NCBI RefSeq assembly: GCF_033115175.1
Contig: NC_084830.1
Coordinates: forward strand, 44,089,409-44,153,408
DNA: 64,000 nt
Direction: 5' to 3'
Source of the DNA: Lepus europaeus
Lineage: Eukaryota > Chordata > Mammalia > Lagomorpha > Leporidae
Notes under the pieces: generated by a model
What the model saw: the letters and a program-made list of their open reading frames with translations, nothing else
Databases searched by the model: none
What the model was told of the DNA's origin: nothing
Shown here: positions 55,922 to 64,000 of the stretch, piece by piece
Layout of the letters: every line of letters starts with the position of its first letter
How positions within the stretch are numbered: position 1 is the stretch's first letter
Position numbers and translations under genes: made by a program

Positions 55922-55929
55922 ATTTAATT

Positions 55930-57516
55930 TTTAAGTGTATATTTAAGTATATTCACATTGCTATGTAACAAATCCCTGGAACATTTTCATCTTCTGAAAG
56001 TAAAGCTCTGTACTCACTAAAAACTAATTTTTCTCTCTCATTACTCCTCAGCCCTTAGCTACTACATTTCTACTTTCTATTCAATGATTTAAACTATTTT
56101 AGATAGTTTATATGAGTGAAATTATACACTATTTTTATTTTTTGATTGACTTATTTTGCTTAGAATGTGACTGGATCTCTTTTTCTGAAGGCTGCATAAT
56201 ATTTCACTGTATATATATTTTCTTTATCCATTTATTTGTTGATGGACTACTGACTTGCTTCTACCTCTTGGCTACTGTGAATAATACTGCTATAAACATT
56301 TGGGTGCAAATATCTCTTGGAAATTTTGCTTTAAATTGTTCTGGATATATATTCAGAAGTGGAATTGCTGGATCACATAGTAATTCTATTTCTAGGTTTT
56401 TGAGGAACCTCCATAATGTACTCCATACTGGCTGCACCATTTTACATTCCTAACTGCAGTACACAAAGGTTCTGCTTTCACTACCTTACCAATAATTATT
56501 ATTTTCTGTTCTTTTGATAGTGACCATCCTATTGGATGTGAGGTGATACCTTATTGTGGTTTTGACTTGTGTTTCCCTTATGATTATTGATGTTGAGTAT
56601 CTTTATATTCTTGTTGGTCATTTGTTTATTCTTCTTTGGAGAATTGTTTAACTCCTTTGCCCATTTTGTAAACAGGCAGGTTGTGTTTTCTTTTATTGTT
56701 TCTGAGCTTTATATGTTCTTTTGCGTGAGTGTGCGTGTGTGCGCGCACACACACACAGTATTAACCCCTTCTCAAATACACCATTTGCAGTTATTTTCTC
56801 CCATTCCATAGGTTTGCTTCATAGTTTGTTGGTTGGTTTCTTTGACATGAAGTTTTTAGATTTTATATTGTATCATTTGTGTATGTTTGCTTGTACTTTG
56901 GATGTCACATCCAGGAAATCAGTGCCGAATCCCATATCCTGAAGCTTTCCTTCTACGTTTCTTTTAGGATTTAGGGTTTTAGGTCTTCAATTCATTTTTA
57001 ATTCATTTTTGTGTATGCTGTAAGGGGTCGAATTTCATTCTTTTGCATGTGGGTACCCAATTTTCCCCAATATCACCTATTGAAGAGACTGTATTTTTCA
57101 TGTTATGACATTTTGACCATATATGCGAGGGCTTATTTATGGGCTCCCTATTCTGTTCTGTTGGTCTATATATCTGTCCAGTCTACACTGTTTTGATTAC
57201 TATTGCTTTGTGTAGTGTGTTTTGAAATCAGGGATTATTAAGCTTCCAACTTTTTTTTAGAGATTGTTTTGGCTCTTTGTGGTCCTTTGAGATTCCATAT
57301 GAATTTTAGGATTTTTTTCTTTATACAAAAAAAAAATTCCATTAGGATTTTTTATAGGGATTGCATTAACTCTCTAAATCACATTGGGTAGAACGAACAT
57401 TTTTAAATGTTAAGCTTTCCATTTCATTGGTACAGAATGTCTTTCCATTTATTTGTATCTTTGATTTCTGTCAGCAATGTTTTGTAGTTAAGTGTATAGA
57501 ACTTTCACCTCTTATC
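55930..57516 (-). mobile_element. Old L1, 3' UTR and ORF2, antisense (host of nest, left part)
   Basis: Antisense landmarks in order: 'taagtatattcacattgcta', 'ttgatggactactgacttgc', 'gaagtggaattgctggatca', 'ttgtggttttgacttgtgtt', 'ttgaagagactgtatttttc' and 'agattgttttggctctttgt'. ORF2 is riddled with stops. It breaks at 'actttcacctcttatc' and resumes at 61220. Confidence 0.9.
56731..56757. repeat. Alternating purine-pyrimidine tract
   Basis: GTGCGTGTGTGCGCGCACAC followed by ACACACA: a strictly alternating stretch with a perfect palindromic centre (tgtgtgcgcgcacaca). Confidence 0.9.
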
Positions 57517-57599
57517 TTTTTTTTTAAAGGATTTATTTATTTATTTGAAGTCAGAGTTATAGAGAGGCAGAGGCAGAGGCAGATAGAGAGAGAGATCTT
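57517..57599 (-). mobile_element. CSINE inside old L1, left part (split by modern L1)
   Basis: 'aaaggatttatttatttatt' tail and GA-rich region, ending in gagagagagatctt (57586-57599), which recurs at 60949-60962 where the SINE resumes. Confidence 0.92.
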
Positions 57600-58595
57600 T
57601 TTTTTTTAAACTTTTATTTAATGAATATAAATTTCCAAAGTACAGCTTATGCATTACAATGGCTTCCCTCCCCAACTTCCCTCCCACCTGCAACCCTCCC
57701 ATCTCCCGCTCCCTCTCCCTTCCATTCACATCAAGATTCATTTTCAATTCTCTTTATATACAGAAGATCACTTTAGTATATATTAAGTAAAGATTTCAAC
57801 AGTTTGCCCTCACATAGCAACACCAAGTGAAAAATATTGTTGGAGTACTAGTTATAGCATTAAATCACAATGTACAGCACATTAAGGACAGAGATCCTAC
57901 ATGATATTTTTAAAAAATTGATTAATTTTCTATGCAATTTCCAATTTAAAACCAAGTTTTTTTTTCTCATTTTCAATTATTTTTATATACATAAGATTGA
58001 TTCAGTATATACTAAGTAAAGATTTCATCAGTTTGCACCACACAGAAACACAAAGTCTAAAATACTGTTTCAGTACTAGTTATAGCATTACTTCACATTG
58101 GACAACACATTAAGGACAGATCCCACATGAGAAGTAAGTATACAGTGACTCCTGTTGTTGATTTAACAATTTGACACTCTTGTTTATGGCGTCAGTAATC
58201 TCCCTAGGCTCTAGTCATGAGTTGCCAAGGCTATGGAAGCCTTTAGGGTTCACCGACTTCGATCTTATTCTGACAGGGTCATAGTCAAAGTGGAAGTTCT
58301 CTCCTCCCTTCAGAGAAAGGTACCTCCTTCTTTGATGGCCCCGTTCTTTCCACTGGGATCTCACTGGCAGAGACCTTTCATTTAGGTCTTCTTTTTTTTC
58401 TGGAGTGTCTTGGCTTTCCATGCCTAAAATACTCTCATGGGCTCTTGAGCCAGATCTGAATGCCTTAAGGGCTGATTCTGAGGCCAGAGTGTTATTTAGG
58501 ACATCTGCCAATCTATGAGTCTGCTGTGTATCCCACTTCCCATGATGGATCATTCTCTCCCTTTTTGATTCTATCAGTATTAGCAGACACTAGTC
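57600..58595 (-). mobile_element. Modern L1 segment A, 3' UTR only
   Basis: T run, 'cttttatttaatgaatataa', pyrimidine-rich block, and two diverged ~190-base modules up to 'tcagtattagcagacactag'. Its 5' end joins directly to the T-rich end of segment B. An antisense open frame of 112 codons lies in its distal part (58553-58215). Confidence 0.93.
58215..58553 (-). other. 112-codon open frame in L1 3' UTR
   Basis: ATG-to-stop frame in segment A. It is lysine-, arginine- and serine-rich, with no domain I recognise. In segment B the matching region keeps the same terminal stop and frame, differs by an in-frame three-codon gain, has lost the ATG and carries two TGA stops. No promoter or expression evidence. 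Confidence 0.5.
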
Positions 58596-60948
58596 TTTTT
58601 TTTTTTAATGGATTTTTTTAAATTAAACTTTTATTTAATGAATATAAATTTCCAAAGTACAGCTTATGGGTTACAATGGCTTCCCCCTCCCAAAACTTCC
58701 CTCCCACCCACAACCCTCCCCTTTCCCGCTCCCTCTCCCCTTCCAATCACATCATGATTCATTTTCAATTCTCTTTCTATACAAAAGATCAGTTTAGTAT
58801 ATATTAGGTAACGATTTCAACAGTTTGCCCCCATATAGCAACACAAAGTGAAAAAAAAATACTGTTGGAGTACTAGTTATAGCATTAAATAAGAGTGTAC
58901 AGCACATTAAAGACAGAGATCCTACATAATATTTTTTTAAAAATTAATTAATTTTCTATGCCATTTCCAATTTAACACCAGGTTTTTTTTTTTCATTTCC
59001 AATTATCTTTATATACAGAAGATCGATTCAGTATATAATTAGTAAAGATCTCATCAGTTTGTACCCACGCAGAAACACAAAGTGTAAAAATACTGTTTCA
59101 GTACTAGTTATAGCATCACTGCACATTAGACAACACATTAAGGACAGATCCCACATGGGATGTAAGTACACAGTGACTTCTGTTGCTGACTTAACAATTT
59201 GACACTCCTGTTCATGGTGTCAGTAATCTCCCTAGGCTCTAGTCATGAGTTGCCAGGGCTATGGAAGCCTTTAGAGTTCGCTGACTTTGATCTTATTCCG
59301 ATAGGGTCATAGTCAAAGTGGAAGTTCTCTCCTCCCTTCAGAGAAAGGTACCTCCTTCTTTGATGGCCCCGTTCTTTCCACTGGGATCTCACTCACAGAG
59401 ATCTTTCATTTAGGTCGTCTTCTTTTTTTTTCTTTTCCATGGTATCTTGGCTTTCCATGCCTACAATACTCTCATAGTCTCTTCAGCCAGATCCAAATGC
59501 CTTAAGGGCTGATTCTGAGGCCAGAGTGTTGTTTAGGACATCTGCCATTCTATGAGTCTGCTGTGTATCCCACTTCCCATGCTGGATCCTTCTCTCCCTT
59601 TTTGATTCTATCAGTATTAGCAGACACTAGTCTTGTTTGTGTGATCCCTTTGACTCTTAGACCTATCAGTGTGATCAATTGTGAACTGAAATTGATCACT
59701 TGGACTAGTGGGATGGCATTGGTACATGCCACCTTGATGGGATTATATTGGAATCCCCTGGCACGTTTCTAACTCCACCATTTGGGGCAAGTCTGATTGT
59801 GCATGTCCCAAATTGTACATCTCCTCCCTCTCTTTTCCCCACTCTTATATTTAACAGGGATCACTTTTCAGTTAAAATTTAAACACCTAAGAATAATTGT
59901 GTGTTAATTACAGAGTTCAACCACTAGTACTAGAACAAAAAAAATACTAAAATGGATAAAGATTTACATTGTACATCCACAGTCAGGACAAGAGCTGATC
60001 AAGTCACTGTTTCTCATAGTGTCCATTTCACTTCCACAGGTTTCCCCTTTTGTGCTCAGTTAGTTGTCACCGATCAGGGAAAACAAATGATATTTGTCTC
60101 TTTGGGACTGGCTTAATTCACTCAGCATGATGTTTTCCAGATTCCTCCATCTTGTTGCAAATGACTGGGTTTCATTGTTTTTGACTGCTTTATAGTATTC
60201 TATAGAGTGCATGTCCCATAATTTCTTTATCCAGTCTACTGTTGATGGGCATTGGGGTTGGTTCCAGGTCTTAGCTATTGTGAATTGAGTTGCAATAAAC
60301 ATAATGTGCAGATGGCTTTTTTGTTTGCCAATTTAATTTCCTTTGGGTAAATTCCAAGGAGTGGGATGGCTGGGTTGTACGGTAGGCTTATATTGAGGTT
60401 TCTGAGGAATCTCCAGACTGACTTCCATAGTGGCTTAACCAGTTTGCATTCCCACCAACAGTGGGTTAGTGTCCCTTTTTCCCCACATCCTCACCAGCAT
60501 CTATTGTTGGTAGATTTCTGTATGTGAGCCATTCTAACCAGGGTGAGGGGAAACCTCATTGTGGTTTTGATTTGCATTTCCCTGATGGCTAGTGATCCTG
60601 AACATTTTTTCATCTGTCTGTTGGCCATTTGGATTTCCTCTTTCGAAAAATGTCTATTGAGGTCCTTGGCCCATCTCTTAAGTGGGTTTTTTGTTTTGAT
60701 GTTGTGGAGTTTCTTGATTTCTTTGTAGATTCTGGTTATCAACCCTTTATCTGTTGCATAGTTTGCAAATATTTTTTCCCATTCTGTAGGTTGCCTATTC
60801 ACTTTCCTAACTGTTTCTTTTGAAGTACAGAAACTTCTCAATTTTATGCAATCCCAAATGTTAATTTTGGCTTTGATTGCCTGTGCTTCTGGGGTATTTT
60901 CCAAGAAATCTTTGCCAGTACCTATATCTTGCAGGGTTTCTCCAATGC
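58596..60948 (-). mobile_element. Modern L1 segment B: 3' UTR and end of ORF2
   Basis: 5'-truncated L1 with the same 3' UTR organisation as segment A, then the ORF2 C-terminal region. ORF2 residues are readable from about 60945 to 60491 (ending with the tail of the reverse-transcriptase region) and, in a different frame, from 60302 to the ORF2 stop at 60062-60060; a frame change lies between. Hence not an active element. Target duplication gagagagagatctt flanks A+B together. Confidence 0.94.
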
Positions 60949-61219
60949 GAGAGAGAGATCTTCCATCCGCTGATTCACTCCCCAAATGGCTGCAACGGCT
61001 GGAGCTGGGCTGATCCAAAGCCAGGAGCCAGGAGCTTCTTCCAGGTCTCCCATGTAGGTGCAGGGACCCGAAGACTTGGGTCATTCTTTCACTGCTTTTC
61101 CAGGCCATTAGCAGAGAGCTGGATATGAAGAGGAGCAGCTGAGACTCAAACTAACCGCATGTACGGGATTCTGGCACCACAAGTGGAAGCTTAGCCCACT
61201 ACGCCATAGCCCCAGCCCT
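60949..61219 (-). mobile_element. CSINE inside old L1, right part
   Basis: Resumes gagagagagatcttccatcc and runs through the body and B-box region 'gagactcaaactaacc' to a head ending atagccccagccc. Confidence 0.92.
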
Positions 61220-61234
61220 GAGATTATTTTCTTA

Positions 61235-61242
<8 letters not shown>
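61220..61242 (-). mobile_element. Old L1 (host) short segment
   Basis: 'gagattattttcttaatttc' follows directly, in antisense ORF2 order, from the host break at 57516. Confidence 0.8.
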
Positions 61243-61285
<43 letters not shown>

Positions 61286-61297
61286 GACAGGCAGAGT

Positions 61298-61329
<32 letters not shown>

Positions 61330-61613
61330 AAGGGAAAGGTCTTCCTTCCATTGGTTCACCCCCCCAAATGGCCACTACGGCCGGCGTGCTGCGCTGATCT
61401 GAAGCCAGGAGCCAGGTCCTTCCTCCTGGTCTCCCATATGGGTGCAGGGCCCAAGCACTTGGGCCATCCTCCACTGCTCTCCTGGGCCACAGCAGAGAGC
61501 TGGACTGGAAGAGGAGCAACCGGGACAGAATCCGGCGCCCCAACCAGGACTAAAACCCAGGGTGCTGACATCACAGGCGGAGGATTAGCCTAGTGAGCCG
61601 CGGCAACGGCCCT
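61243..61613 (-). mobile_element. Young-type CSINE with expanded (CT)n tail
   Basis: (CT)n of about 20 units, 'gacaggcagagttagacagt', (GA)n, duplicated head block (accgggacagaatccgg, then accaggactaaaaccc) and a head ending gcaacggcc. Target duplication cttaatttctct at 61231-61242 and 61614-61625. Confidence 0.95.
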
Positions 61614-62212
61614 CTTAATTTCTCTTCAGGACTGACTATTTTAAGGCATAGAAATGCATCTGATTTTTGTGTGTTGATTTTGTGTCCTGTAGCTTTGGTG
61701 GTAAAATTGCTTATTAGCTGTAACAGTTTTGTATCTATGTGTGTGTGTGTGTGTGTGGGTGTGGGTGTGTGTGAGAGAGAGAGAGGGAGAGAGAAAGCAA
61801 AATCAAATCTTCAGGTTTCCTAAATTTAAGATTATATATTCTGCAAACTACCTGGCTTTTATTTCTTTTCTATTTGGATGCCTCTTATTTCTTTCTCTTG
61901 TCTAAATGCCCTGGCTCACAGTGACGGTACTATGGTAACAGTGGTGATGTGAACGGGCATCCTTTGTTCCTGATCTTTGGGGAAAAGCTTTCAGTTTTTC
62001 TTCTTGGATATGACATTAGTTGTGGACTTTTCATTTATGGCTTTTTAATATGTTGAGGTAATTACTTTCTGTTTCTAATTTGTTCAGTATTTTTATTGTT
62101 AATTGGGGTTAACTTCAGTCAAATGCTTCTTCTGTTAACAGTTGAGATGATCATGTGGTTTTGGTTTTGCGAATTTGGTGTATTTTATTGGTATTCTTTT
62201 TCATTTTAGAAA
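61614..62212 (-). mobile_element. Old L1 ORF2, antisense (host, right part)
   Basis: 'tgtgtgttgattttgtgtcc', 'ggcatcctttgttcctgatc' and 'gatcatgtggttttggtttt' are antisense landmarks of the L1 reverse transcriptase region. A (TG)n/(GA)n compound microsatellite lies at 61738-61792. Confidence 0.9.
61738..61792. repeat. (TG)n(GA)n compound microsatellite
   Basis: About nine TG units, a GGGTG-interrupted stretch, then GAGAGA. Inside old L1 sequence. Confidence 0.92.
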
Positions 62213-62516
62213 CTTTTTAATTATTTACTTGAGAAGCAGAAAAGAGAGAGAGAGAGGGAGGACAAACAGAGGGAGTGTTCCTGCCTGCTGGTCCACTCCC
62301 CAAATGCCTATTACGGCTGGGGCTGGCCAAGACTGAAGCCGGGAGCCAGGAATGCAATCCAGGTCTTCCATGAGGGTGACAGAAACCTAATTATTTGAGC
62401 CAGTGCCTCTGCCTCTCAGAGTTTGCAGTGGCGGGAAGCTGGAGTCAGATCTTGGAACTGAACCCATGTATTTCTGTGTGAGACACTGGTGTCTTTACTG
62501 CTGTGCCTTTTAGTAC
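62213..62516 (-). mobile_element. CSINE, old copy, inside old L1
   Basis: 'tttttaattatttacttgag' tail, (GA)n, 'ccatgagggtgacagaaacc' body and head 'tttactgctgtgcc'. Confidence 0.85.
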
Positions 62517-63120
62517 TTTAAAGATGTCATTGTGTTTTGGTTTGCTTAGTGTCTGAAAATAAGTCTATAGTCATCATGATTTTTGTTCTTACGTAAGTAA
62601 TACCTTTCCTGTGACTACTTTTAGTATTTCTCTTTTTCCCTAGTGTTCAACAATTTTACTATATTGTATCTTGGCTGCTCTCTGTCTCCTGCCCTTCCTT
62701 CTCATCTTTCCCTATCCACTAATTATACCATTGTTATTTTGTGTGGGACTTAGATTTTTCTCCCTTTTATTTTTTTAAGAAACAAATTTTCCTCTTCAAG
62801 TGACTTATCTGTTTTTATTCCTATCCAGTGAAATTTTCATTTCAAGTATTTTATTTTTCATTTCTTAAATTTCCATTTGGTTTTTTCATACCCCTCACCC
62901 CCGAATGCATCTTTCATTTTCTTTAATATCTGTGAGTACATGGAGGCATATTATTTTTATAGGCTGTTTATCTATTAATTTCACCATCTCTATTGTTTCT
63001 GGGTCTATCTTATGTTTTTTCTTCCTCTTTATGAGTTGTAGTTCCTGATTTCTCATATGTCTAGTGATTTTTGACTGTTTTTGACACCATTGATTTTACA
63101 TTTGTTAGCACTAGATTTTG
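62517..63120. other. Probable continuation of old LINE, unassigned
   Basis: T-rich, with no gene. Text order is loosely that of an antisense LINE, but no firm landmark was found. Confidence 0.35.
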
Positions 63121-63129
63121 TTATGTGGG

Positions 63130-63325
63130 GTGGGGTCCATCTGGCCCACAGGCCATATGAGGCCCATGAAATCATTTGGTCTGGCCTTGCCAAGGCAATT
63201 GCATGTGGACCCAAAATTTAGTATATCTATTGCAAGCCAACTTTTAAGTTGATAATTTTGTATAGCCCATGAATGATGTTATAAATATCCAAATGGCCCT
63301 TGGCAGAAAAGATTCCACAGCCCTA
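63130..63325. mobile_element. hAT-like DNA transposon relic
   Basis: 'tccatctggcccacaggcca', 'aatgatgttataaatatcca' and 'aaatggcccttggcagaaaa' match the order of a widespread ancient hAT-derived repeat. It ends near cacagccctag. Confidence 0.65.
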
Positions 63326-63732
63326 GAAGGGCTTGTTCTGGTAAGCAGTTGTTACCAATATAGATTGATTTGATGTTTCTGAGGCTTGTTTCTAGGTTCC
63401 CCTAGGGAGAATCTGGAATAACCTTTATCTTTCTCAGTAATATAGCCTCTTCTCTGAAACAAGGTCATTCTGAGTTCTCTATTGAATGAGCTTTGTATTC
63501 AAGGAGTCCTTTCAACTCTTGCTGGTGGGAAAGATTCCCAGCATTGTGAGACCTCTGGGAATTGTGCTTTTTATTGCTCCCTGGTCATTTTTTTCCACCT
63601 CCTTTAGGAAATTGGTTTTGCTGGGCTTTGAGGAGATTTTGTTAACATGCACAGATTGGCATTCAGCCAGATACTCAAAGAAACGCCTATGGAAATTGCT
63701 GAGCTTCTTTCTTTGTATAATGCCCCCCCCCC
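63326..63732. other. Unique intronic sequence
   Basis: No gene recognised. Ends in a C run (63723-63732). Confidence 0.45.
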
Positions 63733-64000
63733 TTTTAGAAAACTTTTATTTAATAAATATAAATTTCCAAAGTACGACTTGTGGATTATAGCAGTTTTTT
63801 CCCCATAACCACCCTCCCACCCCCAAACCATCCCATCTCCTACTCCCTCTCCCATCCCATTCTTCATTAAGTTTCATTTTTAATTATCTTTATATACAGA
63901 AGATCAACTCTATACTGAGTAAAGATTTCAGCAGATTGCACCCACACAGACACATAAAGTACTGTTTGAATACTAGTTTTACCGTTAATTCTCATAGTAC
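63733..64000 (-). mobile_element. Modern L1 3' UTR, cut by window end
   Basis: 'cttttatttaataaatataa', pyrimidine-rich block and first 190-base module. More diverged than the other modern L1 copies and extends past the window. Confidence 0.92.

Larger units (their letters stand above)
23372..64000 (+). other. STK3: Presumed STK3 intron 1 (continues past window)
   Basis: No later stretch was found that would encode the next STK3 residues (lysine-rich linker, then the kinase glycine-rich loop). STK3 has very long introns in mammals, so the rest of the window is most simply intron 1. It holds the PHB1 pseudogene and most of the repeats. Confidence 0.72.

Noticed and set aside
60491..61108. 205-codon antisense open frame as a gene
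   Set aside because: Its first part is antisense CSINE and the rest is L1 ORF2; the frame breaks before the ORF2 end.
25422..64000. Search for STK3 exon 2 and other hidden exons
   Set aside because: No stretch encoding the residues after MEQPPAPKS with flanking splice sites was found by eye. A spliced alignment would be decisive.

Overview
This is mammalian nuclear DNA from a lagomorph, most likely rabbit or a close relative. The evidence is more than 60 copies of the tRNA-headed C-repeat SINE (CSINE), which is specific to lagomorphs, together with L1 3' ends of the rabbit type (AT-rich tail, then a pyrimidine-rich block on the + strand). The window is almost entirely non-coding. On this reading there is one true protein-coding exon, one processed pseudogene, and a dense, layered record of transposon insertions.

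The gene. A CpG island at about 22.79-23.66 kb has a TATA-less, GC-box-rich promoter and one short coding exon on the + strand. Its codons read MEQPPAPK plus two bases of a ninth codon (AG|), followed by a consensus splice donor. This matches the start of STK3 (MST2, the Hippo-pathway Ste20-like kinase, MEQPPAPKS...). Everything right of 23,371 is therefore probably STK3 intron 1, running past the window end; I found no exon 2. Everything left of about 22.8 kb is upstream intergenic DNA.

The pseudogene. At about 46.9-47.86 kb, on the - strand inside the presumed intron, lies a decayed, intronless copy of prohibitin (PHB1) mRNA, including its 3' UTR, with several deletions and frameshifts.

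The repeats. (1) CSINEs of several ages and both orientations. The youngest type has an extra block in the tRNA-like head and is flanked by perfect 13-16 bp target duplications. (2) Modern L1 fragments, all 5'-truncated, at 41.14, 57.60, 58.60 and 63.73 kb (- strand), plus an early-polyadenylated piece at 38.34 kb (+). (3) Decayed L1M-type LINEs, mostly antisense to STK3 (9.3, 50.8-54.2, 55.9-62.2 kb). (4) MaLR (MLT1-like) LTRs, one ERV1-like LTR, hAT and mariner-like DNA elements, MIR and L2 pieces. At 55.9-62.5 kb an old L1 contains a CSINE that contains two modern L1 segments, and a young CSINE and another old CSINE sit further along the same old L1.

Strand convention: + for a CSINE means head to A-rich tail left to right. 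In a - copy, a T-rich tail comes first and the antisense head (ending near gccggcccc) comes last. Family names for old repeats come from recognised sequence patterns, not a database search. I saw no bacterial-type system, CRISPR array or novel multigene system.
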